From positions 1 through 36,997 of the IMG/VR virus record IMGVR_UViG_3300017963_007646: a DNA stretch of 36,997 bases; one strand, 5' to 3'. Shown one piece after another: positions 7,763-15,231 of the stretch (position 1 is its first letter; every line of letters begins with the position of its first letter). The notes under the pieces were generated by a model. That model searched no databases. It saw only the letters and a program-made list of their open reading frames with translations, and was not told the DNA's origin. This DNA comes from a virus. The position numbers were made by a program, and so were the translations under genes.

Positions 7763-8185
7763 TCATCTGCCTGCCGGGTGTCTTCCCTGCCTGCCGGCAG
7801 ACAGGTCGTTCATAATTTCCGCCTCGATCCGCTGCTGTTCGCCCCAGATGAATCCGCAGGCCCGCAGGAACGCCGCCGCCTGGTCCAGCGCCCCCCCGGG
7901 CTCCGGCGCCAGTCCTCTGCGGAACAGTTCGGCGTACTCCAGCAGTTCCCATATATCCGCTCCAATCTCGCGCCTCGGGCAGCCGGTGAGCCTCACTATG
8001 CCGTCATGGCACTTTTCGCACCCGGCCCCGTCGCATGCGGCGCACTGGGTCTCATAAGGCATCGCCGCCGTGGGCGGTGTTACGGTTGCCCGGCCGCTGC
8101 CGGACTGTCCGCCGCCGGCGGAACAGGCGCCGCACTGTCCTTGCTTGCAGATCCGTTCGAAGCCGTATTCGACGGCGAGCCGTAA
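7763..8185 (-). CDS. Frameshift extension of the tail assembly chaperone (GT-like)
   Basis: An open frame in the -1 register relative to the gene starting at 8559. Its frame stays open through the slippery heptamer at 8191-8185 but has no ATG until 8062, and neither that ATG nor the upstream GTG has a convincing ribosome binding site. It is therefore best read as a -1 frameshift extension: 125 residues from the first frame plus 140 from this one, 265 in total. The extension contains Cys pairs (CKQGQCGAC; CAACDGAGCEKC) that form a DnaJ-like zinc centre, then a helical part (ADIWELLEYAELFRRG). Its last 15 residues come from a copy of the dispersed CTGCC/GGCAG repeat. In lambda the equivalent GT product loads the tape measure and tail tube. 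Confidence 0.75.
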   Translation of the reverse strand, partial: LRLAVEYGFERICKQGQCGACSAGGGQSGSGRATVTPPTAAMPYETQCAACDGAGCEKCHDGIVRLTGCPRREIGADIWELLEYAELFRRGLAPEPGGALDQAAAFLRACGFIWGEQQRIEAEIMNDLSAGRQGRHPAGR

Positions 8186-8559
8186 AAATTTACATCGGGC
8201 GCCCACCCCCACGCCCGGTATATCAGTTCCTGCGCCTCATGGTATGTCAGCACCGTGTCGGCCTCGGCCGGGTCGTAGGGGATTTCCCTATCGTCGCGGT
8301 CCCGCAGGTTCCGCCAGCCGGCCAGGACGAACCGCAGGGTCGCGAACGTCTTGTCGATCACGCCGGCGGCCGTATCGGGGTGTTCAATCTCGTCGATCAT
8401 GGCCGCCAGTTTCCGCTGATCGCGGCCCGACAGGCATCGGAAAACGAATATCGGCGCGTCGGCCGGCTGTTCCTTCGTCGGCTTGCCCTGCTCGTCAAGC
8501 GTCCTGTCGCCCCGCAGCACCAGGTCGAACGTGTCATTTGGGCTCAGCGGTATCGGCAT
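8080..8559 (-). CDS. Tail assembly chaperone (G-like)
   Basis: A 159-residue protein from ATG 8559 with GGAG seven bases upstream. It sits between the tail tube gene and the tape measure, where siphoviruses encode the tail assembly chaperone. The N-terminal part (PLSPNDTFDLVLRGDRTLDEQG; FVFRCLSGRDQRKLAAMIDEIE) is a compact alpha/beta domain, followed by helices; the zero-frame tail beyond the slippery site is Ser/Ala/Pro-rich. The slippery heptamer falls after residue 123, so most ribosomes would make this short form and a minority the longer form. Its ATG lies 26 nt inside the previous gene. Confidence 0.78.
   Translation of the reverse strand: MPIPLSPNDTFDLVLRGDRTLDEQGKPTKEQPADAPIFVFRCLSGRDQRKLAAMIDEIEHPDTAAGVIDKTFATLRFVLAGWRNLRDRDDREIPYDPAEADTVLTYHEAQELIYRAWGWAPDVNFYGSPSNTASNGSASKDSAAPVPPAADSPAAAGQP
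8185..8191 (-). promoter_or_regulatory. -1 ribosomal frameshift slippery heptamer A AAT TTT
   Basis: Read on the - strand, the zero-frame codons are GTA AAT TTT TAC, so the site fits X XXY YYZ exactly (AAA TTT T). Slipping back one base puts ribosomes into the open frame ending at 7763. Downstream, ACGG-CTCG-CCGT (8183-8172) and TCGAA...TTCGA (8172-8157) can form small hairpins. The position, between the two overlapping tail-chaperone frames, is the one where lambda-like phages carry this signal. Confidence 0.78.
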
Positions 8560-8866
8560 CTTTCACTCCATCCTTCCTGCCCGTCCAGCAGGCGGGTCTG
8601 TCGTCGGCGTCGTCGGCTCGCGCTTCCTCCCGGTTCCCGGGCGCTGCCGCCCTGCTCCCGGCTTCCACTTCCTCCTCCGGCGGCCTGCCGCCGGCGATCT
8701 CACCCTCGAGGTATCTCTTCCGCCTGGCGGGCGCAAACGTGTTCCACAGGCTCAGTATCTCCCGGTCGCTGGCCCCGTCGAACCCGCCGTGCCGGCTGCG
8801 GACGGCCGCTCGTATGAGTTCGATGTCGCTGCCCGCCGGCGTCGTTCTCTTCCTGCTCTTCGCCAT
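8534..8866 (-). CDS. Small tail-module protein
   Basis: A 110-residue protein from ATG 8866, with AAAGGA seven bases upstream; an upstream ATG at 8890 has no such site. The N-terminus is basic (MAKSRKRTTPAGSD), then a helical segment (DREILSLWNTFAPARRKRYLEGE) and an acidic, low-complexity C-terminus. It lies between the tail tube and the chaperone gene and overlaps the latter by 26 nt. Its basic/acidic layout and position suggest a small assembly factor, but no family was recognised. Confidence 0.65.
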   Translation of the reverse strand: MAKSRKRTTPAGSDIELIRAAVRSRHGGFDGASDREILSLWNTFAPARRKRYLEGEIAGGRPPEEEVEAGSRAAAPGNREEARADDADDRPACWTGRKDGVKDADTAEPK

Positions 8867-8884
8867 CTTGGTTCCTTTCTCGGA

Positions 8885-8941
8885 CCTCAAACCCCTGCCT
8901 GCCCTGCCTACCGGCAGGCAGCCGGGTCAAGGCTCAAGCTG
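8885..8941. repeat. Intergenic copy of CTGCC/GGCAG repeat (copy A)
   Basis: The gap between the tail tube gene and the next gene carries an imperfect palindrome CTGCCTACCGGCAG (8904-8917) preceded by CCTGCCTGCC. The first 36 or so bases closely match the gap at 9904-9940, so the two are copies of one element. Confidence 0.6.
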
Positions 8942-8943
8942 GC

Positions 8944-9864
8944 CTACGGCGTGACCGCCGCGGCGGTGATCGTCAGTTCGTCGTCGCCTTCGTCCATGTT
9001 GCACTGCCCGGACAAATCGTAGCTCGCCTTGGAATCGCGGTCGGCCTGTTGCGGCGCCATCAGTTGCACCTTGGGGGCCGCGATGGTCACGTCCACCGTC
9101 CCGTCCGACAGCAGCAGGCTGAACGCCGACTCGGTCTTGGCGATCCACAGGCCGCGGAAGTCGATGTCCGCCGACGCCTCCACCAGCGGATCCATGCCGA
9201 TGACGTACCGGCGTGCCGCCCCGATGATGTAGTACGCCACGCCCTCGGCGGCGGTGATGTCTTCAAGCGGCTCCACGGGGTTGTTGGGATTGATCGAGAA
9301 GCGGCTGATCCGCGGGGTCTCCCCCCCCAGGTCCAGCGTCGCGCCCTTCGCGAGCACCGGCGGCGACGCCGTCTGCGTCGTCGTCGGCATCTCTTCATCT
9401 TCCAGCTTGGTGTAGATGCCCGTGAACGTGAATTCGACGAACACCTGCTTGCCCCACTCGCCGGCCATCTCGAACGTCCCTGCCGCCCCGTAAAGCTCCT
9501 CGTGCAGCCCGTCGGACCAGACGTCCAGCGTCACGGTGGACTGGTCGTCCACCAGGCTCGTCGGGGCCAGCACGCCCGTATCGAGTTTCATTCCGCATCC
9601 TTGCAGGCACGCCAGCAGCCCCGCATCCAGACCGTCGCTGCCGTTGCTGCGGAGTTCCACGCGGAACGTGCACGTCCCGATCGATGGGCCCCTCTCGGCC
9701 GTCCACGGCCCGCCGAAGCCGACCGCCGGCTCCCGCTGTATCATGTTGTCTTCGGGATTGATCACCGGATCGTAGACCAGCATCTCGGTGGTGGCTTCCA
9801 CCGGCGTGCCCTTTTCGGCCTCCACCAGAACGCGGATAACTTTTCTTCTGCCAAGTTTCGCCAT
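8944..9864 (-). CDS. Major tail protein (tail tube)
   Basis: A 306-residue beta-rich protein from ATG 9864, with GAAGGAG six bases upstream; a longer frame from 9903 lacks this. The opening GRRKVIRVLVEAEKGTPV..LVYDPVINPEDNMIQREP is typical of siphoviral tail tube subunits, which begin with an Ala/Val strand followed by a loop listing residues around a KG or AEKGTP turn. Strand-rich middle sections (STVTLDVWSDGLHEELYGAAGTFEMAGEWGKQVFVEF) and the absence of any sheath gene support a tube protein of a non-contractile tail. It lies immediately after the tail terminator and before the chaperones, as in lambda gene V. Confidence 0.82.
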   Translation of the reverse strand: MAKLGRRKVIRVLVEAEKGTPVEATTEMLVYDPVINPEDNMIQREPAVGFGGPWTAERGPSIGTCTFRVELRSNGSDGLDAGLLACLQGCGMKLDTGVLAPTSLVDDQSTVTLDVWSDGLHEELYGAAGTFEMAGEWGKQVFVEFTFTGIYTKLEDEEMPTTTQTASPPVLAKGATLDLGGETPRISRFSINPNNPVEPLEDITAAEGVAYYIIGAARRYVIGMDPLVEASADIDFRGLWIAKTESAFSLLLSDGTVDVTIAAPKVQLMAPQQADRDSKASYDLSGQCNMDEGDDELTITAAAVTP

Positions 9865-9903
9865 TTCATGCTCCTTCACCCGCCCGTCGGGCGGTTTTCT
9901 CAA

Positions 9904-9945
9904 ACCTCAAGCCTCTGCCTGCCCTGCCCACCGGCCGGTAAGTCA
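9904..9945. repeat. Intergenic copy of CTGCC/GGCAG repeat (copy B)
   Basis: A second copy of the element at 8885-8941: both share a CCTCAA...CTGCCTGCCCTGCC...ACCGGC core and both lie just outside the tail tube gene, one at each end. Confidence 0.55.
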
Positions 9946-9953
9946 GAGCTGCA

Positions 9954-10445
9954 TCATGCCCGATTCACATACGGGTCGTTCTCGCTGACGCGGTAAATCA
10001 CGTCCAGCCATACCGTCAGGCCCTCCGCGCCGCTGGCCGGCTCGGGGTATTCCGTCGCGCCCAGTTCGCTTCGGATCGCCAGTCCGCCGAATGTGCCGTC
10101 GGCCGCCAGCGCCTTGCGGACGTCGGCCTCCAGTATGTTCAGCATCTGGTCCATGGGTTCTGTCGCCCGTTCGGACACTCTCACCACCGCATCGCAGGCC
10201 ACCGGCAGCCGCCAGGCGATGGCCGGCGGGTTGCCGACCAGGTCGTCGTCGGTCTCCCGCTGTTCGGCGTCCTGGATGACGGCAATGCCCTTATCCGCCG
10301 GGGCGAACTTTTCGCCCGTCCGCCGCGGGCGGATGACCTCCACGGCCGCCGTGGCGTACCCGTTGGCGGTCGATATCTTCTCCAGGGCCGCCACGATCGC
10401 CTGTACGATCCGTTCCTTTACGGGATATTGGGGTTCGTCGCTCAT
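9954..10445 (-). CDS. Tail terminator / tail completion protein (gpU-like)
   Basis: A 163-residue protein overlapping the upstream gene by 4 nt (ATGA). Its layout is that of phage tail terminators: an N-terminal helix (VKERIVQAIVAALEKI), central strands, an acidic helix (ATEPMDQMLNILEADVRKAL) and a C-terminal strand ending VWLDVIYRVSENDPY, a signature closing motif of this group. It would cap the tail tube and link to the head. Its position between the minor tail Z-like gene and the tube gene agrees with lambda order Z, U, V. The N-terminus is also compatible with minor tail proteins of the same fold. Confidence 0.78.
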   Translation of the reverse strand: MSDEPQYPVKERIVQAIVAALEKISTANGYATAAVEVIRPRRTGEKFAPADKGIAVIQDAEQRETDDDLVGNPPAIAWRLPVACDAVVRVSERATEPMDQMLNILEADVRKALAADGTFGGLAIRSELGATEYPEPASGAEGLTVWLDVIYRVSENDPYVNRA

Positions 10446-11143
10446 GCGACCGCCTCCGCCACGGCCTCGGCGGCCGCCTCGATGGCCCTGGCCGCAGCCC
10501 GGCTCCTGTGCCGCTCGAGCACCAGCCCCACCTGCGTCTCTACCTCGCCAGCGAGGTCCGTTGCGATCTTCTCATCGAGTACCCGCTGCGACAGCTCGCG
10601 GATGTTCTTGGCCGCCTCCGGTACTGAAGGCCCGTATCGCTCGGCTATCGGCAACCGCGGGCGGACCATGAAGCCCTTGCCCTTCCTTCGGCCTAGCCGT
10701 TTGCTTGTCTTTCTGGCGGCGATCTTGCTCCTCTGAAATTCACCGGACCGCATGAACACACCTCTGTGGCCGCTTGTCATCTGTTGTATAAATGCCCCTT
10801 CCAGCCGTTTCCTTTGGCCTTTTCTGATGGCGTAGGACACACCCCTCTTGAGTTGGCGGGCGCCCCACCGCATCAGCGGAATCCGGCGGCCGGAGATATT
10901 GATCCTCGCCATTAGGTTCGCGTAGTTAGCCTTGTACAGGAACACGTTGCGGTTCCGCACGTCGCGTGTCTTGAGGTTCAATCTGGCCACGATCCGCCGG
11001 ATTATATGCGTCCGTGCCGCCACTCCGACCTTGTTGATCGCCCGCGTCAGCACCTTCGGCACCCCGCGCGGCACTTCCGCCAGCAGCTCGGTGATCTCCG
11101 CCAGCTGCTTCTTGTTGATGACAATCTCCAGTGTCACCGGCAT
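10442..11143 (-). CDS. Minor tail protein Z-like (tail completion)
   Basis: A 233-residue, very basic protein with 40-odd Lys/Arg residues. It begins with a short helix (KKQLAEITELLAEVPRG) and an Ala-rich segment (PKVLTRAINKVGVAARTHIIRRI), both characteristic of the gpZ family. The Arg/Lys/Gly tract (ARKTSKRLGRRKGKGFMVRPRLPIAERYGPSV) contains the family's late signature (R..LPI...GPSV). It starts at ATG 11143, one base after the stop of the fibre gene. gpZ-like proteins act at the head-tail interface and are needed for tail completion. Confidence 0.8.
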   Translation of the reverse strand: MPVTLEIVINKKQLAEITELLAEVPRGVPKVLTRAINKVGVAARTHIIRRIVARLNLKTRDVRNRNVFLYKANYANLMARINISGRRIPLMRWGARQLKRGVSYAIRKGQRKRLEGAFIQQMTSGHRGVFMRSGEFQRSKIAARKTSKRLGRRKGKGFMVRPRLPIAERYGPSVPEAAKNIRELSQRVLDEKIATDLAGEVETQVGLVLERHRSRAAARAIEAAAEAVAEAVA

Positions 11144-11144
11144 G

Positions 11145-13646
11145 TTACACGCTCACCATCGCCTGCGGCATTGTGCCTTTCGTTCGGCCCTGTCGCGCGT
11201 ATTTCCCGGCTCGTAGGTCGCGGCTCAGCGGGTAGTCAATGTCTTGCGGCTCAGCGGCGTCCGCCATCGCCGTGGCGAGCAGACTCAGGAAATTGGCGAT
11301 GCCTTCACCCATGCCGCGCGAGGACTGGTGCGCCGTGCCGTCATAATAATCTCCCGCTAGCCACCGGTCCCAGCCGATGCCCGTGGTGTTGTAGATCGTG
11401 ACGCCGGGGATGTCGTATGTATCCGCCGTTGCAATCCACGTCTCATTGGCGCTCTTGGCCGCCGCATGATCGGCCAGCAGCGGGAATCCGTACCCGCCGG
11501 AACCGAACATGATGATCTCCGCATCGGGATTCGCCGCACTCAGCGCGGCGATCCAGTCCCCGATCCGGGAAACTTCCGTCGCAGTATTGGCCAACACCGC
11601 AACGTCGGCGTTTTCAATCTCGCCCAGCCACCTGGCCAGCGGGCCGTCCGTCGTGCCATTGGGGCCGATCTCGTTGGTCTTATCCAGGAAGCGTGAGTAA
11701 AGGCCCGAACCCGCGCCGGAGTTGACCACTATCCAACCCCATTTGCCTGTTGACCACGCACCGACACCCAGCACCATCACCCCGCGCGTACCGGCCTGGA
11801 CCTCCATTTCCCAGCCTCGCCATTTCACCGTGTCCGTGGCATCGAGCGCCGCATGGTCCACCGTGATTGTCGCTAAGTCCCATGCGCCGAACGCGAATGT
11901 GTCTGTGTCCTTCACCGGCGTGCCGGTGAAATCGTGTTCCAGGGTGAGCGTTGTCTGCCCGGCGGCCTCGGATATGTTCGTGACAACGGCCATGTCCGTT
12001 CCCGCAGCTCCGGCAGGATTCAAGACGCAGACCTGGCCGACGCTGATGGCCAGCCCCGTGCCGTCGAGAACGAGTGAGGCGTTTCCATCGCCGCCGCTCG
12101 GCGTATAGGCCCCGTCGCCCGTAACATAGGCGTGTGTAAGTGTCGCCGCCGTCGCCGTGGAGATCGCGTCGCCGTAGGCCGCAACAATCGTCTCATCGGC
12201 GGTCTGCGATTGGGCGGAATCCCGGACGCTCCTGATCTTGTAGCTGCCGCCGCCGGGGTACTTGAGGATATGGATTGCGCAGCGGATCGGGTCGGTTCGC
12301 AGGAATCCGCCCTGTTCATCGAACAAGAGGCGAAGCGTCTGGCTCTGCTGTATCTCCCGGGCGCTGCCCTGGCCTTGCACGCCGCCGTTTCTGTGGCCTA
12401 GAGAGAAGCGGCAGGTTGAATTGGAATCAGCGGAGACAACGACGCTGCCGGCCGCAGCGCTGAGTTTCATCTGATCATCCCACTTGTACCCCGCAGCGAA
12501 TCGGCCTAAGCCGACAGTCCCAAGGGCCGCATAGGGCGGAAGCTGGAAGCAGTCCGTGCCGATAACGCGATTCCCTAGCTGGCGAGCCAGCCCGCCGCAC
12601 CAGTTCGGGGCATTGCCGTATGGTTCAGGGCCTTCAAAGCACGCACGGCTGTTGCCGCAGATCGTAACCCGCCGCGCCCCGCGTGGCCGGTTCATCGCCA
12701 GTTCTTTGCTTATCGGAAACTCCGCAATGGCATCGGGCGTATGCGTCACGGTGGCGATTGCATCGTCGCCGGTGATGGCGGTTCGGGTGAAGAAGTCCAT
12801 CGAACTCCACGGCGGGTCAAAAGGACTGTCCCAGAACGGCCCTTCGCGCGTGCCGCGGGCGACAGTGACATCGCGGGCTACGAACCACCGCAATAGCCCG
12901 GTGCAGGTCGCATGGTGCGGCCCGCCCGAATCATACACCATCGCCCGCTCTATCACTTCCTTGCCGGGCGCTGGCGGCTCATCGGTCGTGCCCGCCTGAT
13001 CGTTCTTGAAGCCCGGCCTTGTCATCATGCCGCCCGTCGCCCAGAGAACGCCGTCTATGCCTGTCATGTTGCCGGCCACTAGATACAGAGGCGCGGCGGC
13101 GTTGCCCGTCGCCCAGATCGCCGCCATATCAGCGGCGTTGATAATATGATTCCGAATACAGTATAGGCCGTTCCCGCCGATCATCCCGTCCGCAGCGCTG
13201 ATACCCGCACCCAGCGTAACCTTGCTGGGGTACTGCCCGGCTGGCGGCTCGCTTCTTGCGCGGGTCCAACCACTTGACGCTGTTCCTGTCGCGTCGGTCA
13301 CAAACATCTGCACCCCGCCGGCGACGCAGGATATACCGATCAATATGGGATAATTGCTGGTCAATGTCTGCGGCAAAGTCACATTGCTATTAAGAAAATG
13401 ATCCGCGCCACATGTGATTACGCCAAGATCGGTCGCGTGGGAATTGACATAGATAACCTGGTTGGGCGTGCCTGCATCGTCATAGATCGTGAATATCTTT
13501 CGGCCAGTCGCAGCCGGACGGGGCACGACCCAGGTGAGGATGCTCCACGGTGTTTTCCACGAGCCATCGGCATTGACCATCAACTGGCCGACAGTGGAGG
13601 AGATCGCCATCGTAACTGATTGCCTTACTGACTGTAGTCTTAACAT
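11145..13646 (-). CDS. Large tail fibre / spike with lectin-like and SGNH hydrolase-like domains
   Basis: An 833-residue protein starting at 13646, one base after the stop of the upstream gene. The N-terminal ~200 residues look like a concanavalin/LamG-type lectin domain (WSILTWVVPRP...IYDDAGTPNQVIYVN; GISCVAGGVQMFVTDA). An SGNH-type hydrolase fits the rest: block I VTICGNSRACF with Ser333 replacing the usual GDS by GNS, a later strand-helix segment DVAVLANTATEVSRIGDWIAAL, and a C-terminal Asp-His pair (Asp769, His773, DGTAH). The Asp-His spacing is three residues, not the usual two, so activity is uncertain. A carbohydrate-active spike or depolymerase is inferred. Placement between head completion and tail terminator is unusual. 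Confidence 0.8.
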   Translation of the reverse strand: MLRLQSVRQSVTMAISSTVGQLMVNADGSWKTPWSILTWVVPRPAATGRKIFTIYDDAGTPNQVIYVNSHATDLGVITCGADHFLNSNVTLPQTLTSNYPILIGISCVAGGVQMFVTDATGTASSGWTRARSEPPAGQYPSKVTLGAGISAADGMIGGNGLYCIRNHIINAADMAAIWATGNAAAPLYLVAGNMTGIDGVLWATGGMMTRPGFKNDQAGTTDEPPAPGKEVIERAMVYDSGGPHHATCTGLLRWFVARDVTVARGTREGPFWDSPFDPPWSSMDFFTRTAITGDDAIATVTHTPDAIAEFPISKELAMNRPRGARRVTICGNSRACFEGPEPYGNAPNWCGGLARQLGNRVIGTDCFQLPPYAALGTVGLGRFAAGYKWDDQMKLSAAAGSVVVSADSNSTCRFSLGHRNGGVQGQGSAREIQQSQTLRLLFDEQGGFLRTDPIRCAIHILKYPGGGSYKIRSVRDSAQSQTADETIVAAYGDAISTATAATLTHAYVTGDGAYTPSGGDGNASLVLDGTGLAISVGQVCVLNPAGAAGTDMAVVTNISEAAGQTTLTLEHDFTGTPVKDTDTFAFGAWDLATITVDHAALDATDTVKWRGWEMEVQAGTRGVMVLGVGAWSTGKWGWIVVNSGAGSGLYSRFLDKTNEIGPNGTTDGPLARWLGEIENADVAVLANTATEVSRIGDWIAALSAANPDAEIIMFGSGGYGFPLLADHAAAKSANETWIATADTYDIPGVTIYNTTGIGWDRWLAGDYYDGTAHQSSRGMGEGIANFLSLLATAMADAAEPQDIDYPLSRDLRAGKYARQGRTKGTMPQAMVSV

Positions 13647-13647
13647 G

Positions 13648-14010
13648 TTAGTTCACCCAGTTATAGCAAAGGTCATCGCCGGCGGACTTGGCCAGGACGT
13701 GAATCATGTTGCAGTTGCTCACCTGGTAGGCCACTCTATCGCCAGCAGCTAAGGGCGTTCCTTTGCCATCCTCAGCAGCCGCGCCTACCCCGACCCATAA
13801 GCGCCCCGCGTTATCAGGATGGGCGCTGACTATCACTCCCCGACATGCTTGCGCGCTCAAGGTATAGTCCGTATCCGCCGCCGTGCAGTCCTTCGCCAGC
13901 GGCGCGCCGCTCGTATATGGCATGACATCGGGGATCTCCACTAACAGCGCCCCGCTTTCCTCGTCCACCATCATGTCCGCCGCTGCCAGCGGTATTCTCA
14001 TCTTCGCCAT
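13648..14010 (-). CDS. Small beta-sandwich virion protein
   Basis: A 120-residue protein from ATG 14010, with GAGGTG upstream. The C-terminal half (LSAQACRGVIVSAHPDNAGRLWVGV...GDRVAYQVSNCNMIHVLAKSAGDDLCYNWV) has the pattern of a phage beta domain seen in adhesion and decoration proteins, where a recurrent ..vsNlN.iyVl.. strand pair closes the sandwich. It lies immediately upstream of the large fibre gene (one base between them), so it may attach to or trimerise with the fibre. It could also be a head decoration. Family assignment is by resemblance. Confidence 0.7.
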   Translation of the reverse strand: MAKMRIPLAAADMMVDEESGALLVEIPDVMPYTSGAPLAKDCTAADTDYTLSAQACRGVIVSAHPDNAGRLWVGVGAAAEDGKGTPLAAGDRVAYQVSNCNMIHVLAKSAGDDLCYNWVN

Positions 14011-14055
14011 CTCGCACCTCTTCATGCCGGACCCGGCGCCCTGCGCCGCCGGCGG

Positions 14056-14394
14056 CTATTGCAGTTCCAATCTCACCAAATCCGGGTCGCCCGTCTCGGC
14101 CACCCGGTCTATGTTCCGCCACGCCGGCGTCGCCCCCTTGCGCTCGGCGACTTTGATCCTGTCGGTCCCCTTGTCGACCGCCCCCGGCGAACTCACGCCG
14201 ATCGCCGCGTCCTCGTCCACCAGCACTGTCACCGCCAGGCCCGCCGTCGCCCCGTGCATCAGCGGGTCGGGCCCCGAGCGGTCCACTATGGCCGTCAATT
14301 CCGCCTCCCCGCCGTCGTGGCCGTAGATGACCTGCTCGGTCAGCCCGAGTTGTCGCATCTTCGCCATCTGTCGTTTTGCCCTGTCGCCGGCCAT
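14056..14394 (-). CDS. Head-tail joining protein candidate (gpFII-like)
   Basis: A 112-residue acidic/beta protein starting just after the TAG of the upstream gene. A compact pattern (QVIYGHDGGEAELTAIVDRSG; ...VEVLVDEDAAIGVSSPG; TDRIKVAERKGATPAWRNID) resembles small head-tail attachment proteins, such as the lambda FII group, that fit between portal/completion proteins and tail terminator. The position fits: after the head genes and before the tail genes. The link is suggestive, not proven, and other small virion proteins share this length. Confidence 0.5.
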   Translation of the reverse strand: MAGDRAKRQMAKMRQLGLTEQVIYGHDGGEAELTAIVDRSGPDPLMHGATAGLAVTVLVDEDAAIGVSSPGAVDKGTDRIKVAERKGATPAWRNIDRVAETGDPDLVRLELQ

Positions 14395-14673
14395 CTATCC
14401 GCCTATCAGTTTCGCCGCCAGCGCCCCTACACCCCCGCCGACGAGCCCGCTGCCGACCATGAACCCCGCCAGGATGCCCCATCGGATCTTCATCTCTGTG
14501 ATCTTGTCTGCGTTGTCCTGGCTGCGCTTGTCGACGACCTTAATCGGGCAGTTCCGTCGATGCTCGGACAACACTTCCTTCGCGGCGGCGAAGCCGGCTT
14601 CCCTGGCGATCAGCCGGACATATTCCGGAAGCACGACCCGGACCTCGTCTTCATGTTCAGTCTTGTCAGCCAT
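14395..14673 (-). CDS. Small membrane protein, lysis-cassette candidate
   Basis: A 92-residue protein; ATG 14673 is chosen because the longer frame from 14946 has coding features of the neighbour. An acidic/basic amphipathic N-terminal half (DEVRVVLPEYVRLIAREAGFAAAKEVLSEHRR) is followed by a C-terminal transmembrane segment (WGILAGFMVGSGLVGGGVGALAAKLI). This topology is common in phage holins and related membrane proteins. It follows directly on the lipoprotein gene ending at 14706. The ribosome binding site is weak. Confidence 0.55.
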   Translation of the reverse strand: MADKTEHEDEVRVVLPEYVRLIAREAGFAAAKEVLSEHRRNCPIKVVDKRSQDNADKITEMKIRWGILAGFMVGSGLVGGGVGALAAKLIGG

Positions 14674-14705
14674 CGCGTCTGTCTTCTGCCGCCGCGGGCG
14701 GCCGT

Positions 14706-15086
14706 CTATGGGCTGTCGGTCTTGTCGTCGCCTCGCTTGGCCGTTTCCGCGTCGATCCGATCCTGCCAGTTGAACTTGTGGAGCGTCCAGCCGTCGTATC
14801 GCCCCAGCCATACCCAGCCCGCCGGGAGCATCGCGTTGCGCTCTTTGTCGTAGACCGCGACCTGGCCGAACCCGGCAAAGGATTTCGTCAGCAGTAGCGG
14901 CGCGTCCGGATGCGGCTCGATCCGCGGAGCAAACCAGTTTCCACACCCGCCGCAGGAAAGAATCCCGACGATCGCCGCCGCCGCGATCATCGTCAGGACG
15001 ACGCCGCGGATCGCGTCATTTCCGCCGCGGCTGATGTTCGTTCGCCTTTTTCCAGATATCTTCGTCGACCTGCTTGATTGTCTCAT
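14706..15086 (-). CDS. Small lipoprotein, overlapping the upstream gene
   Basis: Up to 126 residues, start uncertain. ATG 15086 has GGGAG six bases upstream and would overlap the previous gene by 71 nt; ATG 14990 would begin directly at the hydrophobic core. The core (LTMIAAAAIVGILSCGG) is a lipoprotein signal with a Cys at about residue 45 or 48. The mature part is about 80 residues, with a Trp/Tyr-rich C-terminal region (PAGWVWLGRYDGWTLHKFNW). A lipoprotein overlapping a small membrane-protein gene recalls Rz/Rz1 spanin pairs, but sequence resemblance to spanins is not evident. Confidence 0.5.
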   Translation of the reverse strand: MRQSSRSTKISGKRRTNISRGGNDAIRGVVLTMIAAAAIVGILSCGGCGNWFAPRIEPHPDAPLLLTKSFAGFGQVAVYDKERNAMLPAGWVWLGRYDGWTLHKFNWQDRIDAETAKRGDDKTDSP

Positions 15087-15207
15087 CGTCCGCTCCCGTC
15101 TGTTTGACTACCTTGTTATCCCGGTATTCCTTGGCGACGGTGCCGATGATCGCCCTGACGATCGCCGCCACAATCGCGCCGAGTTTCGATAGTAACCAGT
15201 TCATCAT
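15016..15207 (-). CDS. Small membrane-associated protein (possible i-spanin or holin-like)
   Basis: A 63-residue protein (62 if the second of two adjacent ATGs is used). The N-terminal hydrophobic helix (WLLSKLGAIVAAIVRAIIGTVA) is followed by a charged helical tail (DNKVVKQTGADDETIKQVDEDIWKKAN). GAAGGG precedes the start. Its 3' end overlaps the lipoprotein gene. One N-terminal membrane helix with a helical soluble tail is the layout of inner-membrane spanins, but 63 residues is short for one. Confidence 0.5.
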   Translation of the reverse strand: MMNWLLSKLGAIVAAIVRAIIGTVAKEYRDNKVVKQTGADDETIKQVDEDIWKKANEHQPRRK

Positions 15208-15231
15208 TCGCCCTTCCCCGCCGCCGGGCCG

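Noticed and set aside
7752-7952. 66-codon - strand frame before the tape measure
   Set aside because: It lies in the third frame over the chaperone extension, is rich in Gly/Arg and has no motif or ribosome binding site.
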